Of a DNA stretch of 64,000 bases, positions 17,601 to 26,101 are shown in pieces. The notes below the pieces were generated by a model. The model was not told the DNA's origin. It did not search any database and was given only the letters and a program-made list of their open reading frames with translations. The DNA comes from Streptomyces sp. Q6. Lineage in GTDB: Bacteria; Actinomycetota; Actinomycetes; Streptomycetales; Streptomycetaceae. The translations under genes were made by a program, and so were the position numbers. Position 1 is the first letter of the stretch; every line of letters begins with the position of its first letter. Location: assembly GCF_036967205.1 (NCBI RefSeq), contig NZ_CP146022.1, positions 1,054,001 through 1,118,000 on the forward strand, given 5' to 3'.

Positions 17601-18668
17601 TCAGATGTCGGCCCGCAGCGGCTCCCCCACTTCATACATGTGCCGCAGGGCCTGGCGGTAGGAGTCGACGAGCCCGGTCTCCACGAAGGGGATGCCGAGA
17701 TCGCGGCAGTGGGCCTTCACCAGGGGCTGGGCGAGCCTGAGGTGGGGCCGGGGCATGCTCGGGAACAGGTGGTGCTCGATCTGGTAGTTGAGACCGCCGA
17801 GGAACCAGTCGGTCAGCAGGCCGCCCTTGATGTTGCGCGAGGTGAGGACCTGGCGCCGCAGGTGGCCCCACTTGTCGCCGTCGGGGTCGGGCATCTCCAT
17901 GCCCTTGTGGTTGGGCGCGAACGCCATTCCCAGGTGCAGTCCGAACAGGGCCTGGTGGAGTGCCGCGAACACGAGGGCGTGCGACAGCGGCATGGTGAGC
18001 AGCAGCAGGGCGACGTAGCCGACGACGTGGGCGACCAGGAAGGCCCCCTCCACCAGGCGCTCGCGTCCGGACTGGCGACGCAGGTCCTGGAAACCGGAGA
18101 CCTTCAGGGCGAGACCTTCGAGCAGGGTGAGGGGGAAGAAGAGCCATGCTTGATGCCGGGTGAGCCAGCCGCGGAAGCCCACGCGCGTGGCGGCCTGCTC
18201 ACTGGTGAAGACGAGGACGTCGGCGGCGACGTCGGGGTCCTTCTCGATGTGGTTCGGGTTGGCGTGGTGACGGTTGTGCTTGTCGTTCCACCACGCGTAA
18301 CTCATGCCCAGCAGCAGGTTGCCGTGGATCAGGCCGATGAGGCGGCTGACGGAGCGGTTGCCGGTGATCTGCGCGTGGCCCGCGTCATGGCCGATGAACG
18401 CGGTGCGCGCACAGAGGACGGCGAGGACGGGAGCGAAGGCGAGCACCCACCAGGAAGCGCCGATGAACGCCATCCCTGCGACGACGCCGGCCAGACAGAG
18501 GCCGTTGACCACGATGGTGCGCACGTACCAGCCGGTGCGCCGGGCGAGCAGGCCCCGCCCCTTGACGTCGCGCAGCAGTGGCGTGAACTCACTTCCCGCT
18601 TCGGGCGGGCGCCGCCGCGCGGCGGCGGCTTCGACGTGGTCCGGTGCGGCTCCGACGGCCAAGGACAT
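17601..18668 (-). CDS. Membrane fatty acid desaturase (acyl-lipid type)
   Basis: A 355-residue membrane di-iron desaturase with the three histidine boxes HDAGH (94-98), HNRHH (131-135) and, near the C-terminus, NYQIEHHLFP, where Gln replaces the first His of the third box as in front-end (delta-6-like) desaturases. Two hydrophobic hairpins flank the boxes. No fused cytochrome b5 domain is present, so electrons must come from a separate ferredoxin system. The start at 18668 has GGAG upstream. It would introduce double bonds into membrane acyl chains; regiospecificity cannot be told. Confidence 0.92.
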   Translation of the reverse strand: MSLAVGAAPDHVEAAAARRRPPEAGSEFTPLLRDVKGRGLLARRTGWYVRTIVVNGLCLAGVVAGMAFIGASWWVLAFAPVLAVLCARTAFIGHDAGHAQITGNRSVSRLIGLIHGNLLLGMSYAWWNDKHNRHHANPNHIEKDPDVAADVLVFTSEQAATRVGFRGWLTRHQAWLFFPLTLLEGLALKVSGFQDLRRQSGRERLVEGAFLVAHVVGYVALLLLTMPLSHALVFAALHQALFGLHLGMAFAPNHKGMEMPDPDGDKWGHLRRQVLTSRNIKGGLLTDWFLGGLNYQIEHHLFPSMPRPHLRLAQPLVKAHCRDLGIPFVETGLVDSYRQALRHMYEVGEPLRADI

Positions 18669-18823
18669 GGCGGATCTCCGGTCTGTGGAGGGGCGGGGTC
18701 GAGGCGCGGGCTGCACATCGGCCCGGCGTCAAAAAACCTACGGATCAGAGGCCTTGGCGAGCCATGGCGCCACCACCCGAGCACTCCAGGGGGTAACCCC
18801 GCCGCAAGAGGGGTGCTAGCTAC

Positions 18824-18845
18824 ACCCTTAAGGGTCGGGTGACCC
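18824..18845. promoter_or_regulatory. Palindrome and small hairpin at the SNF2 gene start
   Basis: ACCCTTAAGGGT (18824-18835) is a perfect 12-bp palindrome. Immediately after it, GGGTC (18832-18836) and GACCC (18841-18845) can pair across the GTG start at 18839. This may be an operator overlapping the initiation site, or a structure that limits translation. Confidence 0.4.
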
Positions 18846-21811
18846 GGATCACTACTTGTAGGCGCCCGCGAGGCGGCTCGATCCGTGTACCCTCGGCGCC
18901 TTCAGGGCGAGTAGTCAAATTTGATGAATACGAGGAAGCCGTCATCCCCGAGTACACGCACCCCGCACCCACCCCCTCCGAGACGACCGAACTCTCCCGC
19001 TGTTGCGCCGTCTTCGTGCCCGGCGACCCGGCGCGCGCCTCCACCGTCGCCTTCTGGCGCCCCGACGAGGACGAGCCACCTCTGCCCGAGGCGGGCACGC
19101 GCGTCGAGCTGCCCCTGGCGCTGCCCGGCGAGGACGGCGTGGAACTGGCGACCGTGCCCGCGGTCACGTTGCCGATGCGGTCCGCGCTGCCGGTGCTCAC
19201 CCGCGCGCGCGGCGCCGCGCAGGCCGACGCGACGACGGCTTTCTGGGGCACGGCCGCGCTGCTCGCCCTCCAACTCGCTGCGCGCGGGCTCCTGTTGCCC
19301 GGCGTCAGCGACGGCGATCACGACGCGTGGCGGGCCGGCCCGCTGCGCCCCGAGGACGTCGAGCGGGTGCGGGAGCTGGCCGCCGCGATGCCGCCCGAGG
19401 CGCACGCGGTGCCGCTGGACGGTCACGAGCCGCCGCGGTTGCACACTCCGGAGCGCCTGGTGCGGGCCTTCCTGGACGCGGTGGCCGACTCGCTGCCGCG
19501 CTCGCCCGCCGCCACGCTCGCCGCGGGGTCCCCGGCGTTCGCGGCCAGGGCTCCTCAGCGGGTGCCCGAACTCCGGCCCTGGGCGGCCGATGTGGCCGCG
19601 GGGCACGACGCGGGCGTACGCATCTCCTTGCGCGTCGAGGTGCCCGGACTCGCGCGGATCACCGAGGACGAGACCCGCCTCCCGTTCCGCGCGGTGCTTC
19701 AGATGCACAGCGTCAGCGACCCCACGCTGATCGCGGACGCGGCCGAGGTGTGGGCGGGGACCGGGGCGTCCGGCAAGACCTTCGGGGCGCGGGCCCAGAT
19801 GGACGCGCTGCTGGCCCTGCGCCGCGCCGCGCGGGCGTGGACGCCGCTGACGCCGCTGCTGTCGGCCACGGTCCCGGACGCGGTCGAGCTCGCCGACGAG
19901 GAGATCACCGACCTGCTCGGCGAGGGCGCGCGGGCGCTGTCCGCGGCCGGCGTCGAGGTGCACTGGCCGCGAGAACTGGCGAGGAAGTTCACCGCGCGCG
20001 CGGTGATCGGGCCGCCCGACCACGACGGTCCCGACAAACTCGCCTCGGACGCTCCGTCGTTCCTCTCCGCGGACGCCCTGTTGGCCTTCGACTGGCGATT
20101 CGCCCTCGGCGGACAGGAGCTGAGCCGCGCCGAGCTGGAGCGCCTCGCCGAGGCCAACCGCCCGGTGGTGCGGCTGCGCGACCAGTGGGTGCTGGTCGAT
20201 CCGGCCGAGGCCCGGCGCGCCCGCACCCACCAGGACCGCAAGGTCACGCCGGTCGACGCGCTGAGCGCCGTTCTGACGGGCTCCACCGAGATCGACGGTC
20301 GCCGGGTCGAGGTGCGCCCCACGGGCTGGCTGGCGGGGCTCAGGGACCGTCTCGCGGACCCCGAGGGCCAGGAGCCGGTCGGGCAGCCCGCCGCCCTCGC
20401 CGCCGACCTGCGCGACTACCAGCTGCGCGGCCTGAGCTGGCTCGCCCGGATGACCTCCCTGGGCCTCGGCGCCTGCCTCGCCGACGACATGGGCCTCGGC
20501 AAGACCATCACACTGATCGCGCTGCACCTGCACCGGCAGGAGGCACCCCAGACCGCCGGCCCGACGCTCGTGGTGTGCCCGACGTCCCTCATGGGCAACT
20601 GGCAGCGCGAGATCGAGAAGTTCGCGCCCGGCACCCCGGTGCGCCGCTTCCACGGAGGACGCCGCTCCCTGGCGGACGTGGCCGACGGCGAGTTCGTGCT
20701 GACCACGTACGGCACCATGCGCCTGGACGCCGCCCAGCTGAACTCCGTGGCCTGGGGGATGGTGGTCACCGACGAGGCGCAGCACGTGAAGAACCCCTTC
20801 TCGGCGACGGCCAAGGAACTGCGCACCATCGGCGCCCGCGCGCGCGTGGCACTCACCGGCACGCCCGTGGAGAACAACCTCTCCGAGCTCTGGGCGATCC
20901 TCGACTGGACCACACCGGGGCTGCTCGGCAAGCTCGGCACGTTCCGCACGCGCTACGCCCAGGCCGTCGAGGGCGGTACGGATCCGGCGGCCGCGCAGCG
21001 CCTCGCCAAGCTCGTGGGTCCTTTCCTGTTGCGCCGCCGCAAGTCGGATCCGGGCATCGCTCCCGAGTTGCCGCCCAAGACGGAGACCGACCGCGCGGTG
21101 TCGCTCACCAAGGAGCAGACCGGGCTCTACGAGGCCGTGGTGCGGGAGACCCTGGCGGAGATCTCCGGAGCGGACGGGTTCGAGCGGCGCGGCCTGATCG
21201 TCAAGCTCCTGACGGCCCTGAAGCAGATCTGCAACCACCCGGCGCAGTACCTCAAGGAGGACAACCCGCGCATCGCCGGCCGCTCCGGGAAGCTGGAACT
21301 GCTCGACGAACTCCTGGACACGATCCTGGCGGAGGACGCGAGCGTCCTCGTCTTCACCCAGTACGTGCAGATGGCCCGCCTCGTGGAGCGCCATCTCGCG
21401 GCCCGGGGCATCGCGACGCAGTTCCTCCACGGAGGCACACCGGTCGCGACCCGCGAGACCATGGTGCGGCGCTTCCAGGACGGTGAGGTGCCGGTCTTCC
21501 TGCTCTCTTTGAAGGCGGCGGGTACCGGCCTCAACCTCACGCGCGCGGAGCACGTGGTGCACTACGACCGCTGGTGGAACCCGGCCGTGGAGGCACAGGC
21601 CACCGACCGCGCGTACCGGATCGGGCAGACCCGTCCCGTGCAGGTGCACCGGCTGATCGCGGAGGGCACGATCGAGGATCGCATCGCCGAGATGCTGCTG
21701 CGCAAAAGGGAGTTGGCCGACGCGGTCCTCGGCTCGGGCGAAGCCGCTCTGACCGAGCTGAGCGATGCCGCGCTGGCCGATCTGGTCGAACTGCGAGGGG
21801 GCGCCCGATGA
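18839..21811 (+). CDS. SNF2-family DEAD/DEAH-box ATPase/helicase
   Basis: A protein of up to 990 residues. The C-terminal half is a SNF2 motor: LRDYQLRGLSWLARM, Walker A DDMGLGKT, DEAQ box VVTDEAQHVKN, ALTGTPVENNLSELW, VFTQYVQMARLVERHL and DRAYRIGQTRPVQVHRL. The N-terminal half is the helical SNF2_assoc-like region of bacterial members. Such proteins remodel protein-DNA complexes using ATP. The only in-frame candidate near the N-terminus is GTG 18839, whose first 20-30 residues look non-conserved, so the true start is uncertain. The stop overlaps the SWIM gene (ATGA). Confidence 0.92.
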   Translation: MTRITTCRRPRGGSIRVPSAPSGRVVKFDEYEEAVIPEYTHPAPTPSETTELSRCCAVFVPGDPARASTVAFWRPDEDEPPLPEAGTRVELPLALPGEDGVELATVPAVTLPMRSALPVLTRARGAAQADATTAFWGTAALLALQLAARGLLLPGVSDGDHDAWRAGPLRPEDVERVRELAAAMPPEAHAVPLDGHEPPRLHTPERLVRAFLDAVADSLPRSPAATLAAGSPAFAARAPQRVPELRPWAADVAAGHDAGVRISLRVEVPGLARITEDETRLPFRAVLQMHSVSDPTLIADAAEVWAGTGASGKTFGARAQMDALLALRRAARAWTPLTPLLSATVPDAVELADEEITDLLGEGARALSAAGVEVHWPRELARKFTARAVIGPPDHDGPDKLASDAPSFLSADALLAFDWRFALGGQELSRAELERLAEANRPVVRLRDQWVLVDPAEARRARTHQDRKVTPVDALSAVLTGSTEIDGRRVEVRPTGWLAGLRDRLADPEGQEPVGQPAALAADLRDYQLRGLSWLARMTSLGLGACLADDMGLGKTITLIALHLHRQEAPQTAGPTLVVCPTSLMGNWQREIEKFAPGTPVRRFHGGRRSLADVADGEFVLTTYGTMRLDAAQLNSVAWGMVVTDEAQHVKNPFSATAKELRTIGARARVALTGTPVENNLSELWAILDWTTPGLLGKLGTFRTRYAQAVEGGTDPAAAQRLAKLVGPFLLRRRKSDPGIAPELPPKTETDRAVSLTKEQTGLYEAVVRETLAEISGADGFERRGLIVKLLTALKQICNHPAQYLKEDNPRIAGRSGKLELLDELLDTILAEDASVLVFTQYVQMARLVERHLAARGIATQFLHGGTPVATRETMVRRFQDGEVPVFLLSLKAAGTGLNLTRAEHVVHYDRWWNPAVEAQATDRAYRIGQTRPVQVHRLIAEGTIEDRIAEMLLRKRELADAVLGSGEAALTELSDAALADLVELRGGAR

Positions 21812-23115
21812 GCGACATGTACGAAGCCATGGACGGCGACAGCGACATGTATGACGAGCACGGCGCCGAGGAGCGTACGTTCGCGGCGCTGCCGCCCGCG
21901 CACGGGCGCGGGTTCGCGCAGACCTGGTGGGGCCAGGCCTGGCTGAAGGCCCTGGAGGACACCGCGCTGGAACTCTCCCAGCTCAAGGCGGGGCGCAGGC
22001 TGGCGCGCGCCGGTGCGGTCGGCGCGGTGTCCGTGCGGCCGGGCCGGATCACCGCCGTCGTCGTGGACCGGGGCGTTCCGCATCGCTCCGACGTCCTGCT
22101 CCAGCCGCTGGGCGAGGAGGACTGGGACCGGTTCCTGGGCATGGCCGTGGAGCGGGCCGGGCACATCGCGGCGCTGCTCGACCGCGACATGCCTCCGCAC
22201 CTGGTGGAGGACGCCGCCGCGGCCGGCGTCGAACTCCTGCCGGGCATCGGCGACCTGGAGGCGCGCTGCGACTGCGACGCGTGGGACCACTGTGCGCACA
22301 CGGCGGCCCTGAGCTACCAGCTGGCCCGTCTGCTCGACCAGGATCCGTTCGTGCTGCTCCTGCTGCGCGGGCGCGCTGAGGGGGCGCTGCTCGACGAGCT
22401 TCAGATGCGCAGCGCCGCCCGCGCGGAGCCGGTCGCCGCGCCACCCCAGGAGGCCGAGGGCGTGGACGCGGCGGAGGCCTACGCGTCCGCGCTCGTACTG
22501 CCGCCGCTGCCCGGCCCGCCCGCGCTGCCCGCGGAGCCCGGCCTGCCGCCGTCCCTGGACACGGAGACACCGGCCCCCACCGGCACGGACCCGGCGGCGC
22601 TGGAGTTCCTGGCCGCCCGAGCGGCGGTCGCGGCCCACGGGCTCCTCGCGGAGGCGCTGAGCGACGGGCACGACCGACGCGCGCCCCGGCCGGAGCTCGC
22701 GATGCGGCAGGACTCCGTACGCCTCGCCGCGGCCGGGCCGCAGCCGCACATCGCCGCCCGGCTCGCCCGCGGTTCGGACCGGGACGCCGAGGGTCTGGCG
22801 CTGGCCGTGCGTGCCTGGGAGCACGGCGGGGCGGCGGCTCTCGCCGTCCTGGAGGAGGAGTGGACGCCCGACGCGAACGCGGCGGCACGCGCGCGTGCCG
22901 CCCTGGACGCGGCCTGGGACGCCGACGAGCGCCCCGTCCTCAAGGCGGCCCGGGGTCGCTGGACCGTCTCCGGGGCGGACGCCCAGCTGCGTCTGGGGCG
23001 TGACGGCCGCTGGTGGCCCTACCGCAAGGAGCGGGGCCGCTGGGCCCCGGCCGGCCCGGCGGCGTCGGACCCCGCGTCCGCGCTGGCCACGGCCCTGGGA
23101 TCCGGCGAGGAGTAA
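21808..23115 (+). CDS. SWIM zinc-finger protein
   Basis: A 435-residue protein with the SWIM motif CDCDAWDHCAHTAAL (C-x-C-x(n)-C-x-H). It is preceded by the FAQTWWGQAWLKALED domain that typifies actinobacterial partners of SNF2 ATPases. The rest is Ala/Pro-rich with helical segments. SWIM fingers bind DNA or protein. Translational coupling to the SNF2 gene (4-bp overlap) argues that the two form one remodelling complex. The pathway is unknown. Confidence 0.9.
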   Translation: MSDMYEAMDGDSDMYDEHGAEERTFAALPPAHGRGFAQTWWGQAWLKALEDTALELSQLKAGRRLARAGAVGAVSVRPGRITAVVVDRGVPHRSDVLLQPLGEEDWDRFLGMAVERAGHIAALLDRDMPPHLVEDAAAAGVELLPGIGDLEARCDCDAWDHCAHTAALSYQLARLLDQDPFVLLLLRGRAEGALLDELQMRSAARAEPVAAPPQEAEGVDAAEAYASALVLPPLPGPPALPAEPGLPPSLDTETPAPTGTDPAALEFLAARAAVAAHGLLAEALSDGHDRRAPRPELAMRQDSVRLAAAGPQPHIAARLARGSDRDAEGLALAVRAWEHGGAAALAVLEEEWTPDANAAARARAALDAAWDADERPVLKAARGRWTVSGADAQLRLGRDGRWWPYRKERGRWAPAGPAASDPASALATALGSGEE

Positions 23116-23252
23116 CACTGTGTGACCCCGCCGCCGCGACCGGCATGGAGTAGTCCGACGGGACGAACGGCGCGCGGCGGGCGATCGTGGGTGGACCTCC
23201 CTTCATCCAGGGAGGCACTCACAGCCGGGGGGCAACCAGAAGGCGCAGGCTC

Positions 23253-24335
23253 ATGGCGACTTTGTGCAGACCCGCTGTCTCCGTTCCGGAACACGTGATC
23301 ACCATGGAGGAGACGCTCGATCTCGCACGCGCGCACCACGCGGACCACCCGCAACTCCCGCTCGCCCTCAGGCTGATCGAGAACACCGGCGTGCGGACGC
23401 GGCACATCGTGCAACCCATCGAGGAGACCCTGAAGCATCCCGGCTTCGCGGAGCGCAACGCGCTCTACGAAGCGGAGGCCAAGGCCCGGGTGCCCGCCGT
23501 GGTGCGGCGCGCGCTCGACGACGCGGGGCTGCGGACGACGGACATCGACGTGATCATCTACGTGTCGTGCACCGGCTTCATGATGCCGTCGCTGACCGCG
23601 TGGCTGATCAACGCGATGGACTTCTCCAGCGACACCCGCCAGATACCGATCGCACAGCTGGGCTGCGCCGCGGGCGGAGCGGCGGTGAACCGGGCGCACG
23701 ACTTCTGCACCGCGTATCCGGAGGCGAACGCGCTGATCGTGGCCTGCGAGTTCTGCTCGCTGTGCTACCAGCCCACCGATCTGGGCGTCGGCTCGCTCCT
23801 GTCGAACGGCCTCTTCGGCGACGGCGTCGCCGCGGCGGTGGTCCGCGGACGCGGCGGCACCGGCATCACCCTGGAGCGCAACGGCTCGTACCTCATCCCG
23901 AAGACCGAGGACTGGATCGCGTACGACGTCCGCGCCACCGGGTTCCACTTCATGCTCGACAAGCGGGTGCCGACCACGATGGAGCCGCTCGCGCCGGCCC
24001 TTCAGGAGCTGGCGGGACGGCACGGCTGGAACGCCTCGGAGCTGGACTTCTACATCATTCACGCGGGCGGCCCGCGCATCCTGGACGACCTCAGCAAGTT
24101 CCTCCAAGTCCCGCCGGACGCCTTCCGGTTCAGCAGGGCCACGCTCACCGAGTACGGCAACATCGCCAGTGCCGTCGTCCTCGACGCGCTGCGCCGGCTG
24201 TTCGACGAGGGCGGACCGCACGACACGGCGCGCGGGCTGCTCGCCGGGTTCGGGCCGGGGATCACCGCCGAGATGTCGCTGGGACGCTGGAGCCGCTCGG
24301 ACGACCGCTCAGCGCTCGCGGAGGCCACCGTATGA
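23253..24335 (+). CDS. rppA: Type III polyketide synthase, 1,3,6,8-tetrahydroxynaphthalene synthase
   Basis: A 360-residue chalcone-synthase-fold enzyme with catalytic Cys138 (QLGCAAGG), His270 (FYIIHAGGP) and Asn303 (EYGNIASA). Cys106 (SCTGFMMPS) and Tyr224, known to shape the pocket of S. coelicolor THN synthase, are also present. It condenses five malonyl-CoA to 1,3,6,8-tetrahydroxynaphthalene, which oxidises to flaviolin. The ATG at 23253 starts MATLCRPAVSVPEHVITMEE, as in the family. The stop overlaps the P450 start (ATGA), giving the gene order of S. coelicolor SCO1206-1208. Confidence 0.96.
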   Translation: MATLCRPAVSVPEHVITMEETLDLARAHHADHPQLPLALRLIENTGVRTRHIVQPIEETLKHPGFAERNALYEAEAKARVPAVVRRALDDAGLRTTDIDVIIYVSCTGFMMPSLTAWLINAMDFSSDTRQIPIAQLGCAAGGAAVNRAHDFCTAYPEANALIVACEFCSLCYQPTDLGVGSLLSNGLFGDGVAAAVVRGRGGTGITLERNGSYLIPKTEDWIAYDVRATGFHFMLDKRVPTTMEPLAPALQELAGRHGWNASELDFYIIHAGGPRILDDLSKFLQVPPDAFRFSRATLTEYGNIASAVVLDALRRLFDEGGPHDTARGLLAGFGPGITAEMSLGRWSRSDDRSALAEATV

Positions 24336-25552
24336 CCGAGGACACCACCACCAGGCCGCCGGTCCACCAGTGGCCCGCTCTGGACCTGCACGGGGTCGAC
24401 TTCGACCCGGTCCTGACCCGGCTGATGGACGAGGGGCCGGTGACCCGGGTCCAGCTGCCGAACGGTGAGGGCTGGGCCTGGCTGGTGACGCGCTACGACG
24501 ACGTGCGCACGGTGACCAACGATTCGCGCTTCAGCCGTGAGGCCGTCGTCGGCCGGCACGTCACGCGTCTGGCACCGCACTTCATCCCGCAGGCCGGGGC
24601 CGTCGGCTTCGCCGATCCGCCGGACCACACGCGGCTGCGCCGCTCGGTCGCGGCGGCGTTCACCGCGCGTGGTGTGGAGCGGCTGCGCACCAGCGCGCAG
24701 GAGCTGCTGGACGAACTGGTCACCGGCGTCCTGCGGGACGGCCCGCCGACCGACCTCACGGAGCGTCTCCTCGCGCCCTTCCCCATCGCCGTGATCTGCG
24801 AACTGATGGGCGTGCCCGCCGCAGACCGGCACCTGATGCACACCTGGACGCAGCTGATCCTTTCGTCCGCGCACGGCGCCGAGGTCAGTGAGCGCGCCAA
24901 GAACGAGATGTCGGCCTACTTCGCGCGGCTGATCCGCTCGCGCGACGACGGGACGGGCGAGGACGTGGCCTCCCTGCTGGGCACGTCGGTCGGCGCGGGC
25001 GAGCTCACCGAGGACGAGGCGGTGGGGCTCGCGGTGCTCGTCCAGATCGGCGGCGAGGCAGTCACGAACAACTGCGGCAACATGGCCTACATCCTGCTCA
25101 CCCGCCCCGACCTCGCCGAGCGGCTGCGGGCGGAGCCGGCGCTGCGCCCGCAGGCCATCGACGAACTCCTGCGCTACATCCCCCACCGCAGCGCCGTCGG
25201 CCTGTCCCGGATCGCCCTGGAGGACGTCGACGTCGCGGGGGTGCGGATCAGCGAGGGCGACCCGGTGTACGTGTCGTATCTGGCGGCCAACCGGGACCCC
25301 GACGTGTTCCCCGACCCCGATCGCATCGACTTCGACCGTGCCCCGAACCCGCACGTCTCCTTCGGCTTCGGCCCGCACTACTGCGTGGGCGGCATGCTGG
25401 CGCGGCTGGAGTCGGAGCTGCTGGTGGGCGCCCTGCTGGACCGCTTCCCGGATCTGCGTCTGGCGGTGCCCGCGGATCAAGTCCCTTTCCGCAAGGGCGC
25501 GTTGATCCGTGGGCCCGAGGCCATGCCGGTGACCTGGTCGGCGTCCGGATGA
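24332..25552 (+). CDS. Cytochrome P450, CYP158A2-like (flaviolin-coupling)
   Basis: A 406-residue class I P450. Heme loop FGFGPHYCVGG with Cys351, ExxR E278-LL-R281, and an I-helix reading IGGEAVTN (239-246), which is the distinctive CYP158 form. In that family the enzyme couples flaviolin to bi- and triflaviolin pigments. It needs separate ferredoxin and ferredoxin reductase. Its coupling between rppA and the cupin gene supports the same pathway here. The exact dimer produced cannot be told from sequence. Confidence 0.94.
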   Translation: MTEDTTTRPPVHQWPALDLHGVDFDPVLTRLMDEGPVTRVQLPNGEGWAWLVTRYDDVRTVTNDSRFSREAVVGRHVTRLAPHFIPQAGAVGFADPPDHTRLRRSVAAAFTARGVERLRTSAQELLDELVTGVLRDGPPTDLTERLLAPFPIAVICELMGVPAADRHLMHTWTQLILSSAHGAEVSERAKNEMSAYFARLIRSRDDGTGEDVASLLGTSVGAGELTEDEAVGLAVLVQIGGEAVTNNCGNMAYILLTRPDLAERLRAEPALRPQAIDELLRYIPHRSAVGLSRIALEDVDVAGVRISEGDPVYVSYLAANRDPDVFPDPDRIDFDRAPNPHVSFGFGPHYCVGGMLARLESELLVGALLDRFPDLRLAVPADQVPFRKGALIRGPEAMPVTWSASG

Positions 25553-26085
25553 CGGCGCTGACACCGTCCGAGGGGCTCCTGGTGCCGCCGGGCCACGGCC
25601 GCACCGTGCGCACGGCGGCGCAGCAGGTCACCTTCAAGGTCACCGGCAACCATTCGCGTATCGCGTCGAGCTTCGAGGTGGTGGTGCCGCCGGGCTTCGA
25701 CGTGGGCGCCCATGTGCACACGAGGAGCGAGGAGCTGTTCTACGTCCTCGAGGGCGAGCTGGACGTGCTGGCCTTCGAACCACGGGTGCGTACGGCGGAC
25801 CACTGGCAGCGCTGGCGGTCCCTCTCGGGCAACCGGGTCGTGCGGGCCACTCCGGGGACGGTGATCGTGGTGCCCCCCGGTTGCCCGCACGCGTTCGCGA
25901 ACCCGACGGGGTCCCCGGCGAAGATGTTCTTCCAGGCCTCTCCCCCGCCCGACCACGAGCGCTACTTCGAGGAACTCCTGGAGATCCTCTCCGCGGACGG
26001 ACCGCCCGACCACGGAGCCATCGAGGAACTCCGCTCCCGCTACGACATCGAACAGCTGACACCGCTGCGCCACGGCACTCCGTGA
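25549..26085 (+). CDS. Cupin-domain protein of the rppA operon
   Basis: A 178-residue single-domain cupin. Metal-site motif 1 GAHVHTRSEELFYVLEGEL and motif 2 PPGCPHAFANP supply the His/Glu ligands. It is coupled to the P450 by ATGA and matches the third gene of the S. coelicolor SCO1206-1208 operon. The related MomA of Streptomyces is a cupin monooxygenase that oxidises tetrahydroxynaphthalene to flaviolin, so the same step is likely here. The catalytic role is inferred from context and family. Confidence 0.9.
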   Translation: MTALTPSEGLLVPPGHGRTVRTAAQQVTFKVTGNHSRIASSFEVVVPPGFDVGAHVHTRSEELFYVLEGELDVLAFEPRVRTADHWQRWRSLSGNRVVRATPGTVIVVPPGCPHAFANPTGSPAKMFFQASPPPDHERYFEELLEILSADGPPDHGAIEELRSRYDIEQLTPLRHGTP

Positions 26086-26101
26086 CGCAGCGGCCCACTC
26101 A

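Noticed and set aside
18902-21649. Long minus-strand open frame opposite the SNF2 gene
   Set aside because: It is a shadow of the helicase: low-complexity composition, no motifs, no ribosome site.
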